In this document: in pieces, positions 37,245-45,659 of the stretch
Layout: every line of letters begins with the position of its first letter
Position numbering within the stretch: the first letter of the stretch is position 1
Source of the DNA: JAUIIK01 sp963745675
GTDB lineage: Bacteria; Chloroflexota; Chloroflexia; Thermomicrobiales; CFX8
DNA length: 64,000 nt
Direction: 5' to 3'
Assembly: GCA_963745675.1 (NCBI GenBank)
Contig: CAVUYM010000012.1
Coordinates: forward strand, 248,001 to 312,000
Translations under genes and position numbers: made by a program
The notes under the pieces: generated by a model
Told to the model about the DNA's origin: nothing
What the model saw: the letters and a program-made list of their open reading frames with translations, nothing else
Database searches by the model: none

Positions 37245-39197
37245 CTACATCAAGTGGCCCTTCATCCAACCAAGGGTTCGCCCAAGCAGATCCTCGCGAT
37301 GCGGAGGCGGGCCCATGCGGCGGAAGCCGTGGGAGCCGCCGGGGTAGCGGGCGAACTCGACCTCGCAGCCGGCCTTCTTCAGGGCAATAAACATCTGCTC
37401 GCCCTGGCCGATCGGGCAACGGTCGTCGGCCTCGCCGTGGATAATCAGCGTCGGGGTGACGGCGTTGTGAGCGAAGGTCGAGGGCGAGTGGTCGCGATAC
37501 CACTCCGGCGTCTGGTGATGCTGGCCGCCCCACTGGAGATCACCAAAGGTGTGGCTGATGTCGCTGGTACCGTACATCGACTCCAGATCGAAGCAGGGCG
37601 CGCCGCAGACACAGGCCTTGAATCTGTCGGTCTGACCGATCGTCCAGGAGGTCATGTAGCCACCATAGCTATAGCCCTCAATGCCGAGCCGGTCAGCATC
37701 GACGTAGGGGCGCTCTAGCACCTTGTCGACGACAGCCATCAGGTCTTTGTAATCCTCGCCGCCCCAGTCGAGCGAGACTTCCATCGTGAACTCGCGACCA
37801 TAGCTGCTCGAGCCACGCGGGTTCGAGAGCACGACCAGGAAGCCATTCGAGGCCAGCATCTGCTGGACAGGTTCATAGGCGTAGCCGTAGTGGCCGTTGG
37901 GTCCACCGTGGACGGTCATGACCAGCGGGTAGCTCTTCGATTCATCGAAGTCGTAGGGCTTCAGCAACCATGATTCGATGGTGTAGCCCTCCCGCTCGAT
38001 CTCGATCTGCTCCCAGCTGGCCGGGGGGTGCTCGTTCAGGAACTCCTCGTTGAGATTCGTGATGACGTTGAGCTCGCCGCTCTCGCGGTCGTAGACCGAG
38101 AGCTCGCCGGTCGAGTCGAAGCTAGCGTGGGTCTGGACGATATAGCGATTGGATGCATCGCCGCCCAGTCCTCCGCTTGTTGCGTGGTGGCTGTGGCTCA
38201 GTTCGACTTCGCCGTTGCTCAGATCGACGATATAGAGCCCGCTGGCTCCTGCTCGACTGCCGTTGAAGAGCACGCGGTTGTCATCGAGCCAGATCGGGCA
38301 GGCGACGCCGCCGAAAGCTCCGGCGGGGAGTGGATCGAGATCCTCGGTGATGCGGCGCGAGCCGCCGGTATCGACGTGGTAGACGAAGAAATCGGTCTGC
38401 CAGGTCTGGGCGGTATCTCCGGTATAGACAACGCGGTCGCCCGACGGCGACCAGGACCAGGATGAGACCGTCCCAAGCTCCGGGCCGACGACCGTCTCAG
38501 CGCCAGTCGCAACATCGATCAGGACGAGCTGCCCGTTCATGCCGTTGCGGTTTGGTAGCAGTGCAGCGATTGCCTTACTGTCTGGCGACCAGATCGGCAG
38601 CTGGAAGTCGTTCGGGCGGTTGGTCAGCTTGCGACGCTCGCCGCTAGCGACATCGACGATGAAGATCTGCTGGCGCTTGTCGCCGAGATAGCCCATGCCG
38701 TCCTGCTTGTAGTCGATGCGACTGGTGACGCGCACCGGCGGAGCGGCCTCAGGATCGCGCTTCTCTTCGTCAGGATTCTCGGGGTCGAAGTCGGTGTTGT
38801 AGGCGATGCTCGTGGGGGTGCCCCGTCCGGCGACCAGGCCAGGTTGCTGATGCCCTGGCCGTGACGCGTGACTTCCCGCGCATCGCCACCGGCCAGCGAC
38901 ATGACCAGGATTGCCCGCGCTCCTTTACGATCATCCTCGATGCGGTCCGAGACAAAGGCGATCTCTGAACCGTCCGGCGACCAGCGCGGTCCCGTATTGC
39001 TCTTGCCGCTGATGCGTCAGCTGCCGTTGGTTCCCGCCATCGATATCGCATAACCAGAGCTGCGTCTCGACCTTGTTCGTCTCCGGGTTTGCCTGCGAGA
39101 GGGTATAGACGATCTGCGATCCATCTGGAGATACTCCCGGGTCTCCCGCCGTCTTCAGGCCGTAAACCAATGCTTCCGGTGTCAAACTACTCGCCAT
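37245..39197 (-). CDS. S9 family peptidase, paralogue, two frameshifts
   Basis: About 650 residues and colinear with the S9 gene at 1.8-3.8 kb (LTPEALVYGLKTAGDPGVSPDGS; TQLWLCDIDGGN). Propeller blades with WSPDG/WSPDS precede an alpha/beta hydrolase domain: nucleophile GYSYGGYMTSW, acid HGEADDRCPIGQGEQ, His in YPGGSHGF. The N-terminal region loses frame near 39020 and regains it by 38800, so the total is still a multiple of three. No signal peptide. The last 90 bp of this gene recur at 36293 and 33063. Predicted to trim short peptides in the cytoplasm. Confidence 0.88.
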
Positions 39198-39288
39198 TCT
39201 TGATCCTTACGCTTGCGATTCTCAATCGTTCAATGAGATACGATCTTCCCACAGGTGGCTGATCTGTGGAAGAGGGTCGAGGAAGCGC

Positions 39289-40168
39289 GTGCAGCGCATC
39301 GTCTACGGCGACAATCTGGCGGTGTTGGCTGATATCGCCGACGCCAGCGTGCCGTTGATCTACATCGATCCTCCTTTTAACACCGGCACAACGCAGGTAC
39401 GCGAGCGACTGACCACAACGCGCGATGAGGACGGCGACCGCACCGGCTTCCTCGGGCAACGCTACCGGACCGAGCGACAGGCTCTCAGTCCTTCGACGAT
39501 TCCTTCGACGACTACCTCGGTTTTCTGGAGCCGCGCCTGCGTGAAGCTCACAGGGTACTCGCGCCGAATGGCACGCTCTACGTCCATCTCGATTATCGCG
39601 AGGTGCACTACGTCAAGGTGCTGCTCGACGGGATCTTCGGGCGTGAATGCTTCCTGAACGAGATCATCTGGGCCTACGACTTCGGCGCACGTCCAAAACG
39701 CCGCTGGCCGGCCAAGCACGACACGATCCTGATGTACGTCAAGAATCCGCGCGACTACGTCTTCAACGCCGACGACATCGACCGCATCCCCTACATGGCC
39801 CCCGGTCTGGTTGGGCCGGAGAAGGCGGCGCGCGGCAAGCTCCCAACCGATGTCTGGTGGCACACCATCGTCAGCCCACAGGCAAAGAGAAGACCGGCTA
39901 TCCGACGCAGAAACCGCTCGGCGTTCTGCGGCGGATCATCGCGGCATCTTCGAATCCCGGCGATCTCGTGCTCGATTTCTTCGCTGGTAGCGGCACGAGC
40001 GGCGCAGCCGCCCTTGAGCTGGGACGAGACTTTCTGTTAGTGGATAGCAATGAACAGGCGTTGGAGACGATGGCGAAGCGGTTTGAGGGGGTGGAAGGGG
40101 TTGAGTTCGTGGGGTGGCCAGAGGCCCTCACCCCCAGCCCCTCTCCCAATGCTGGGAGAGGGGTGTAA
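39289..40168 (+). CDS. Orphan DNA methyltransferase, beta class (N6-adenine or N4-cytosine), two frameshifts
   Basis: About 290 residues from GTG with GAGGAAG upstream. Motif IV is IDPPFNTG near residue 27 and the SAM motif I is LDFFAGSGTSG near the C-terminus, the beta-class order. Between them are LYVHLDYREVHYVKVLLDGIFG and YPTQKP, usual in type III/type II D-A-methylases. DPPF favours adenine-N6 methylation. Frame changes are near 39475 and 39885. The last residues (LTPSPSPNAGRGV) are encoded by the R2 repeat. No restriction endonuclease is next to it, so it is probably a solitary, regulatory-type enzyme. Confidence 0.85.
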
Positions 40169-40250
40169 GAATGGTGAAAGCAACCCTGATTTGTTTTATC
40201 TTTCTCCCCTTCTCCTAGGATTGGGAGAAGGGGCCGGGGGATGAGGGCTC
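40123..40250. repeat. R2 inverted repeat element (MITE-like)
   Basis: 128 bp with inverted ends: CCTCACCCCCAGCCCCTCTCCC on the left and its near complement on the right, each with a CTCTCCCA/TGGGAGAG dyad. The left end lies inside the methyltransferase coding end, and the right end abuts the next start codon. Other copies are at 48835-48981 and, as a half, at 57074-57122. Confidence 0.85.
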
Positions 40251-40796
40251 TTGGAATCGCGTCTCGAAGCCTGGATCGATAATCAGATAGCGGTATATCT
40301 GCGCCACTGGGTGCTGGTGTCGTCGATCCTCTCGCTGGCGATCGTTGGCGGGGCGGTAGCGATACCGCTGCTGGCGGCGGGCGGGTTCGATACCCTGGCC
40401 TGGGTGGGCTATAAGGTCTACCGGCTACTGTGTCCTCAACAGCCAAGCCACTCCTGGTACATCGCTGGCGAAAAGATGGGCTTCGAACACCGCGAGACGG
40501 CTATGTTTACTGCTGCAGCCATTGCCGGACCGCTCTATGTTCTGGCCAAGCGTTTGGGGTTCACGAAGCTCAACGGCAAGCTCGTGCTGATCCTGATCAT
40601 CCCGATCCTCTACGATGTCTTCAGCCAGGTCGTTGGGCTGCGCGACAGCACCGGCTTCTGGCGCTCGGTGACCGGGGCATTGGCCGTCTTCGCCATCGCT
40701 GGCTGGCTCTATCCGCTGTCGACGCCGACTTCCAGAAAGCCCTCGCGACCATCCACGCAAGCAAGCGCGCCGGGAGCGAGAGGCTCTGGTGGCTGA
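40251..40796 (+). CDS. DUF2085 membrane protein
   Basis: About 180 residues from a TTG directly at the end of the R2 repeat. Four or five hydrophobic segments. The DUF2085 core is clear: KVYRLLCPQQPSHSWYIAGEKMGFEHRETAMF, then DVFSQVVGLRDSTGFWRSVTG. The usual CHQ is CPQ here. The last 30 residues turn Ser/Pro/Arg-rich while another frame continues plausibly (VDADFQKALATIHASKR), so a frameshift near 40722 is likely and the true end may be further right. Cytoplasmic membrane; function unknown. Confidence 0.82.
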   Translation: MESRLEAWIDNQIAVYLRHWVLVSSILSLAIVGGAVAIPLLAAGGFDTLAWVGYKVYRLLCPQQPSHSWYIAGEKMGFEHRETAMFTAAAIAGPLYVLAKRLGFTKLNGKLVLILIIPILYDVFSQVVGLRDSTGFWRSVTGALAVFAIAGWLYPLSTPTSRKPSRPSTQASAPGARGSGG

Positions 40797-40861
40797 GAAA
40801 GAACCTGTGGCAGCCGACTGAAGCATCACATTGTTTCGCAAAGCTCTGTGTTCAGTGGGGA

Positions 40862-40957
40862 TGTCATTTCGACCGGAGCGATAGCGGAGTGGAGAAATCT
40901 CAAGCGAACGCCAGCAGCTTGTTCACATGAGATCTCTCCATTGCAGTCGAAATGACA
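40862..40957. repeat. R5 inverted repeat (GTCATTTCGAC family)
   Basis: TGTCATTTCGAC at the left end and GTCGAAATGACA at the right are exact inverted copies. Inside, GGAGAAATCTCA pairs with TGAGATCTCTCC with one mismatch. It would fold into one 96-nt hairpin. It lies in the 270-bp gap before the first nitroreductase gene, where nothing else is seen. Confidence 0.85.
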
Positions 40958-41069
40958 GGTGTGATGTTAGCTATTCTCTGGTGAGCCAGTAGTGACTGTC
41001 GGTAGTATGAGCAGAGTCGGGCTCTCGACGTATATAGACATCGCACCTCCTTGAAGAGGAAGGGTTCAA

Positions 41070-41660
41070 ATGGAATTTCAAGACGTCATACGCAACCGGA
41101 AGATGATCCGCAGCTATCTGGACCAACCAGTCGATCGGGAGACCGTCGATTTCATCCTCGAGAACGCGATTCGGGCGCCTTCTGCCGGATTCAGTCAGGG
41201 CTGGGGCTTCCTGGTGCTGGAGGAGGAAGCGGATCGCAAGCTCTTCTGGGAGTCGAACTGGCCGGATCGGGAAGAGGATAACCGCTGGACGACGATGCAG
41301 AATGCGCCAGTGATCATCATCCCGCTGGCTCACAAGCAGGCTTATCTCGACCGTTACGCAGAGCCGGACAAGGGTTGGGAAGACAAGGATGAGAACCGCT
41401 GGCCGGTGCCTTTCTGGCTGATCGACACCAGCTTCGCCGCCGAGAACATTCTTCTCACCGTCACCGACCTCGGCCTCGGGGCGCTCTTCTTCGGCGTCGA
41501 CACCCCGCGCTTCCGCGAAGCGTTCGGAGTTCCCGAAGCCTACGAACCGATTGGCGCGATCTCGATCGGTCATCCGGCGCCAAATGACCGGAAGTCGCCG
41601 TCGCTCAAACGCGGTCGCAGGGAAATCGACGAAGTCGTCCGACGAGGAAGATGGAGCTAA
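41070..41660 (+). CDS. Nitroreductase family protein (first of pair)
   Basis: 196 residues with AGGAAGGG before the ATG. FMN-dependent nitroreductase pattern: MEFQDVIRNRKMIRSYLDQPV (flavin phosphate Arg region), RAPSAGFSQGWGFLVL, and ENILLTVTDLGLGALFFGVD ... EPIGAISIGHP. It reduces nitro, quinone or related substrates with NAD(P)H; physiological substrate unknown. Tandem with a paralogue whose ATG lies 3 bp after this stop; the two share about half their residues. Confidence 0.9.
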   Translation: MEFQDVIRNRKMIRSYLDQPVDRETVDFILENAIRAPSAGFSQGWGFLVLEEEADRKLFWESNWPDREEDNRWTTMQNAPVIIIPLAHKQAYLDRYAEPDKGWEDKDENRWPVPFWLIDTSFAAENILLTVTDLGLGALFFGVDTPRFREAFGVPEAYEPIGAISIGHPAPNDRKSPSLKRGRREIDEVVRRGRWS

Positions 41661-41662
41661 CG

Positions 41663-42263
41663 ATGGAATTTCAGGATGTCGTCAACCGGAGGCGAATGTT
41701 TCGCAAGTACGATCCAGACCGGCCGGTCGCGAAGGAGACCGTCGAACGGATTCTCCGCAACGGAACACGCGCACCCTCGGCCGGATTCGCTCAGGGTCTC
41801 GGCTATCTGGTGCTGACCACACCGGAGGAGCGTGCGCTCTTCTGGGAAGCGACCAACCCGCCGGGCCAGGCCGAGGCGACCGGTTCGCCGCAACTGCATG
41901 ACGCGCCGGTGATCATCGTCCCGCTGGCCCACAAGCAAGCCTATCTCGACCGCTACGCCCAACCCGACAAGGGCTTTCCGCCGAACTACGAGGAGCGCTG
42001 GCGGGTGCCGCACTGGTACGTCGACACGGCTTTCGGCACGATGGTGATGCTGCTGACTATCGTCGACGAAGACCTGGGCGCGCTCTTCTTCAGCATCCGC
42101 GACGAGAGCGACGATCCACAACGCTTTCGGCGTCCCGGAGGAGTACGACCCGATCGGTGCAATCACAATCGGCTACCCAGACCCCAACACCAAACCTCCA
42201 TCCCGCTCGAACGAACGCAAGGATTTCGATGAAATCGTTCATTGGGGCCGCTGGGGAGACTGA
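41663..42263 (+). CDS. Nitroreductase family protein (second of pair), one frameshift
   Basis: About 200 residues. The start at MEFQDVVNRRRM was chosen because it aligns with the first copy and has GGAG 6 nt upstream; an earlier ATG at 41651 overlaps the preceding gene. Same motifs (TRAPSAGFAQGLGYLVL; DAPVIIVPLAHKQAYLDRYA identical in layout). The frame shifts near 42115, after SIRDESDD; corrected, it reads AFGVPEEYDPIGAITIGYP and ends WGRWGD. Possibly forms a heterodimer with the first copy, since nitroreductases are dimers with shared FMN sites. Confidence 0.87.
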
Positions 42264-42296
42264 TCACAGCGGCGTCCGGTCATAGACCGCAGGAAT

Positions 42297-42328
42297 GAAC
42301 CCACCCCGGTTTACGCCAGGGTGGGTTC
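42297..42328. terminator. Bidirectional hairpin terminator
   Basis: Perfect 10-bp stem GAACCCACCC/GGGTGGGTTC with a 12-nt loop, between the nitroreductase pair and the converging 106-residue gene. Confidence 0.7.
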
Positions 42329-42344
42329 ATTACAACATCTAGAT

Positions 42345-42665
42345 TCAGGGCAGATCCGCGAAGGTATCGACCTCGTGATCAGCGATCTCAGCGATGGGAT
42401 CATCGTCGGGATTCCAGCGCCAGAGATCGCAGGTAGCGGTGTAGGCGTCGGCTTCGACGGCGTAGCTGTGTTCCCAGATGTCGATGTCGGCAAGGGTGGG
42501 CTCAGGCGCGCCGAAGAGTTCGATGTGGTCGAGCGGATGCTCCATATCCTCCGGCTGGGTTCTGAAACCTTCTACTTCCGGCTCGGGCACAACCGGCCCA
42601 AAGTCGATTGGTTTGAGCCCCTGGATGTCCAATAGAAACGGTTTCGGTTGATTCACGTGCTGCAT
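42345..42665 (-). CDS. Acidic hypothetical protein
   Basis: 106 residues with a good GGAAGGAA ribosome site. Very acidic, with many Pro, Glu and Asp; no Cys pair, no signal peptide, no transmembrane span. Patterns such as PIDFGPVVPEPEVEGF and DIDIWEHSYAVEADAYTA suggest a small beta-rich or partly disordered protein. Family not recognised. It is transcribed alone, away from the pRiA4b-type gene, and ends at a shared terminator. Confidence 0.65.
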   Translation of the reverse strand: MQHVNQPKPFLLDIQGLKPIDFGPVVPEPEVEGFRTQPEDMEHPLDHIELFGAPEPTLADIDIWEHSYAVEADAYTATCDLWRWNPDDDPIAEIADHEVDTFADLP

Positions 42666-42792
42666 CTCGGTGTTCCTTCCTGTTACTGACCAGCAATTCC
42701 AACATCCATAGATTGATGGCCGAACGTAACAGGTTGGAAACAGAACCTGTTGTCTGCTTTACAGTCTTGGTGGTGCGCTGGACGAGATGGCG

Positions 42793-43512
42793 TCAGGTGA
42801 GCGGTCCGCCAACATAGGCGCAGACGCCGGTGCGGGGAGAGTTGACGACCGGCATCAGTTCCTCCCAGCTACCCCATTCGCAGTCGTGATCCTCGCCACA
42901 ACTCTGGCAATAGAAGCCCATACCGTCCCACATGCAATGGGGGCAGATCCAGGCTGCTGGTTCGCCACACTCGCTGCACGGGATCTGTGGCGGTAGATTG
43001 CGAGCCAGTAGCCGGACTGGAGTGTTTGCCTGCGGCCTGCCAATCCGCTCGGCGACGACGCGTCCTTCAAGCTCAGTCGTCGAGCCGAAGTCGTAGCTGT
43101 AGCGGAACGTTGCGCCGACGGGCAGGACCTTCAAGAATGTCGTTTCGAACATCGATTCACTGGGCGGCATCGCAAAGGAGCCGAACACCATGTCGTCATC
43201 TTCAACGTAGGAGATATATCTCGTCTCATCGAAGAAGAACTCGCTGAGATGACCGCAGCATTCCAGCCAGATATCGCGGAGATAGCTGTCAAGCATCCCA
43301 AGCGTCGCCGTACACGGTATTTCGAGATGCAGCCAGTAGTCGCTGATATAGCGATCTTGAACGACGAGATGTAGCAACTGGGTTGCCGCGAGCGATTGAC
43401 CGGCGCTGTCGCCGGTGCGTTCTCGACAGGCTTTGAGATGGTTGCTCATGCCGCCTTTTGTGAAGGTCTCGCCACAGAGCTTGCAGACGCCGCGAGATTG
43501 CCGGGTAGCCAT
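42793..43512 (-). CDS. pRiA4b ORF-3-like protein with zinc-binding ends
   Basis: 239 residues, AGGAG before MATRQSRG. An N-terminal zinc knuckle (CKLCGETFTKGGMSNHLKAC) is followed by the IS1096 passenger/pRiA4b ORF-3 fold (LHLEIPCTATLGMLDSYLRDIWLECCGHLSEF; FRYSYDFGSTTELEG) and a C-terminal Cys/His-rich ribbon (CSECGEPAAWICPHC, FYCQSCGEDHDC). The family was first seen in mobile elements but is widespread on chromosomes, and its role is unknown. The fused zinc motifs suggest nucleic-acid or protein binding. No transposase adjoins it. Confidence 0.82.
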   Translation of the reverse strand: MATRQSRGVCKLCGETFTKGGMSNHLKACRERTGDSAGQSLAATQLLHLVVQDRYISDYWLHLEIPCTATLGMLDSYLRDIWLECCGHLSEFFFDETRYISYVEDDDMVFGSFAMPPSESMFETTFLKVLPVGATFRYSYDFGSTTELEGRVVAERIGRPQANTPVRLLARNLPPQIPCSECGEPAAWICPHCMWDGMGFYCQSCGEDHDCEWGSWEELMPVVNSPRTGVCAYVGGPLT

Positions 43513-43608
43513 AAGCGTGCTCCTGTTCGCGATGCTCGATACGCAGCCCAAATAGTCTGGATTTGCCATCAATATCATCGTATACGAACGGTTCGGGAAG
43601 TGGAAAGA

Positions 43609-44061
43609 CTAGGCTCCAGTTGCCAGCGCAGCGCCTATTTCGTCGTAGTCATAGCTGGTGACCTCATAGTTGTTGCCCCAGGGATCTCGGAAGTAGATCG
43701 ACCAGGCCAGATCATGGTCAACGACATCATCACGAGAAAGCCGGCCGCCATGCCGGCTCGCAACCTCTACCTGCTCGATATGGTTGAGAAAAACCATGAA
43801 ACCCGTGGCATCGACACGGAATGCAACAAGATAGTGGCCGGTGATCGCGCGCTCGCCAGGACCGTCACCCTGGAAGAGAGCCAGCATCGTACTGCCGCCA
43901 TCGCTGGAGATCATCAGCGGCTGTCCTTCATCCGCCCAGAGCTTCGCCTTTGCTACCGGCACAAGCCCCAACACCTTCCGATACCACTCCAGCGCCGCAT
44001 CGAAATCTGGTACGAAGAGCTCGACGTGGTCGATCTGTTGGACTTGAAAAATATCTGTCAC
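43609..44061 (-). CDS. VOC family protein (glyoxalase/dioxygenase fold)
   Basis: 150 residues from GTG with GGAG at 7 nt. Two beta-alpha-beta-beta-beta modules: IDHVELFVPDFDAALEWYRKVLGL at the N-terminus and GHYLVAFRV ... WSIYFRDPWGNNYEVTSYD at the C-terminus. His of DHVELF, His of GHYL and Glu of NYEVTS are the likely metal ligands. It could be a glyoxalase, a ring-opening dioxygenase or a resistance protein; the substrate cannot be told. Confidence 0.85.
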   Translation of the reverse strand: MTDIFQVQQIDHVELFVPDFDAALEWYRKVLGLVPVAKAKLWADEGQPLMISSDGGSTMLALFQGDGPGERAITGHYLVAFRVDATGFMVFLNHIEQVEVASRHGGRLSRDDVVDHDLAWSIYFRDPWGNNYEVTSYDYDEIGAALATGA

Positions 44062-44258
44062 TGTTGTTCTCCACTGGCATAATCAGAATTCTAGATGCAG
44101 TCTGGGTTCCGACGTTCTCCTTGATCATCACGATGATGCTATTCTCATCAAGGTAGCACTTGGAATATCGGGCTCGCCGATCATCGAAGTGAGAGGAATC
44201 TATCACGTCACAGTCTCGTGAGTCCGAAGTTGTTCATCTCTCCGCTGCAGGGCTTAGC

Positions 44259-44531
44259 GTGAGCGTCAACGCTTACACTGTGGTCTTGGAGCTTAATCGT
44301 GGTGAGCGTATACACCCCGATGGCGGAATACGTGAGGTGCCAGTTGCGACAGTGAACATGAGTCCACAGTTAGCTAAGGCACTGGTGGCAATGCTCGCGG
44401 AAATGCTGGCATCGTACGAAGATCGAATCGGACCCATACCAGTGCCAGATGAAATTCGAGATCGAATAGTTTTCGAATCTGTCCCATCTGTTGGTAAGGA
44501 TCTAGACGATGATCTTCAGGAGGGTGAATGA
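44259..44531 (+). CDS. DUF3467-like protein, first gene of the Fic operon
   Basis: 90 residues from GTG. The pattern RGERIHPDGGIREVPVATVNMSPQLAKALVAMLAEMLASYEDRIGPIPVP matches DUF3467, small proteins with a helical core following MSPQ-AK. The frame stays open about 50 bp upstream to an AGAGGAA site, so the real start may be further left. Its TGA overlaps the next ATG (ATGA). The segment 44.25-45.5 kb is visibly AT-richer than its surroundings, suggesting transfer. Confidence 0.7.
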   Translation: MSVNAYTVVLELNRGERIHPDGGIREVPVATVNMSPQLAKALVAMLAEMLASYEDRIGPIPVPDEIRDRIVFESVPSVGKDLDDDLQEGE

Positions 44532-44875
44532 TGTCTGATACCCCTTCTCAGACGTGGCATAGACACACCTTTGCACGCGCATTGAACGTTTCTCCATCGC
44601 GCACCAGGATTCGTGTGAATTTCCAACCTCGACAGAGTGGTAGCGATGGGTCATCGATCTCTGACAAGGAATTCTCATCGCAATCGACCACAGCTGGGCT
44701 ACAGGAAGATATGAGCACCGCAATTTTTACACGATCCTTTGATCAAACTGAACTTGATCTCATGGTTCGTGACATCGTTGCATCCGAGGCACTAGAAGGA
44801 AATTCGGTCTCGCACGACGAGGCGCGGCGTGCCATTTCTCAGGCATTGAACCGTCCGATTGTCGAAATCTTCTGA
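44528..44875 (+). CDS. Fic antitoxin (VbhA-like inhibitory motif)
   Basis: 115 residues, coupled to the DUF3467 gene by ATGA with AGGAGGG upstream. The C-terminal 50 residues hold the Fic inhibitory helix motif (S/T)xxxE(G/N) as Ser86-EAL-Glu90-Gly91 in ASEALEGN, followed by SHDEARRAISQAL. In class I Fic systems this Glu blocks the ATP gamma-phosphate site of the toxin. An internal ATG at 44711 with AGGAAG upstream would give a 54-residue antitoxin closer to the usual size. The N-terminal 60 residues are Ser/Arg-rich and unassigned. Overlaps fic by 17 bp. Confidence 0.75.
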   Translation: MMSDTPSQTWHRHTFARALNVSPSRTRIRVNFQPRQSGSDGSSISDKEFSSQSTTAGLQEDMSTAIFTRSFDQTELDLMVRDIVASEALEGNSVSHDEARRAISQALNRPIVEIF

Positions 44876-45518
44876 GTTCCAGAGCCGATTTGATAGCGGG
44901 CCACCCTTCACCGATATTGACCTAGATTGGTGGGATGATCTTGAGAACCATCCCACGGCGCGCCTCATGCGCATTGCTGCACTCGCAGATATTCAGATCG
45001 CAATCGCATCTCGTGCTCGAATCGAACTGCTCACGGTTCAAGCGATTCGAACAATTCATCGCACTATGTTTGGAGCGATCTTCCCCGAACTCGCGGGTCA
45101 TACTCGCGGACCCATACCCGACATCCCAGCGAACAACAGCTTCGGATTCCGGAGGGGTATCGAGTACGAGCGGGTGCCAGATTCGCTAACGAAGCTTGAT
45201 CAGTATCTAGTTACACTACTCGACCAGCTTGACGGATTCGCCCAGAGTACAGATCCAACTCGCCAGCGATTCCGGAGAAATGTGCTCGAAGCCGGATCAG
45301 TTGTTCACTGCGAAATAGTACGCATTCACCCATTCGTGAATGGAAACGGGCGCACGGCCCGACTCTGTATAAACTACTTCTTGGTTCGCTACGGCCTCCG
45401 GCCTATCCCTATAGAACGTCCCAAGGACGAATACATTCGAGCGATCGATGCCTGGTTGGACAAGAGCGATATTTCCCCAATGGCTGACCTCCTGGAGTCA
45501 CTTGCAGCCAGTTCGTAG
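44859..45518 (+). CDS. Fic/DOC family AMPylase (toxin)
   Basis: 219 residues from a TTG inside the antitoxin gene end. The complete catalytic motif HPFVNGNGRTAR is at 157-168 (HxFx[DE]GNGRxxR with N in place of D/E). Upstream flap region: GPIPDIPANNSFGFRRG; helical core on either side. Fic enzymes move AMP from ATP to a Ser/Thr/Tyr of a target. The D/E-to-N change in the Mg2+-binding position is notable, because class I toxins normally keep the acidic residue. With the separate inhibitory protein upstream this is a toxin-antitoxin layout. Confidence 0.88.
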   Translation: MSKSSEFQSRFDSGPPFTDIDLDWWDDLENHPTARLMRIAALADIQIAIASRARIELLTVQAIRTIHRTMFGAIFPELAGHTRGPIPDIPANNSFGFRRGIEYERVPDSLTKLDQYLVTLLDQLDGFAQSTDPTRQRFRRNVLEAGSVVHCEIVRIHPFVNGNGRTARLCINYFLVRYGLRPIPIERPKDEYIRAIDAWLDKSDISPMADLLESLAASS

Positions 45519-45552
45519 CCATGAGGTGAGTCCGAGACAGGAAGCTCCAGGG

Positions 45553-45583
45553 GAATTCACTACATTCAAGAGATCGTGAATTC
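45553..45583. promoter_or_regulatory. Inverted repeat GAATTCAC-N15-GTGAATTC
   Basis: Perfect 8-bp arms in the 140-bp gap before the BNR-repeat gene, about 20 bp upstream of a possible -10 (TACAAT, 45602-45607). Could be an operator; no regulator is identified. Confidence 0.35.
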
Positions 45584-45659
45584 GAATCTAAATGTCCGCG
45601 CTACAATGCCGCCGGTATCGAACATGATCGAACTATCCACCGGTACAGGGAGGAATTAC

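Noticed and set aside
42793..43512. pRiA4b ORF-3-like gene as evidence of a mobile element
   Set aside because: No transposase, inverted ends or repeats flank it, and this family is common on chromosomes.
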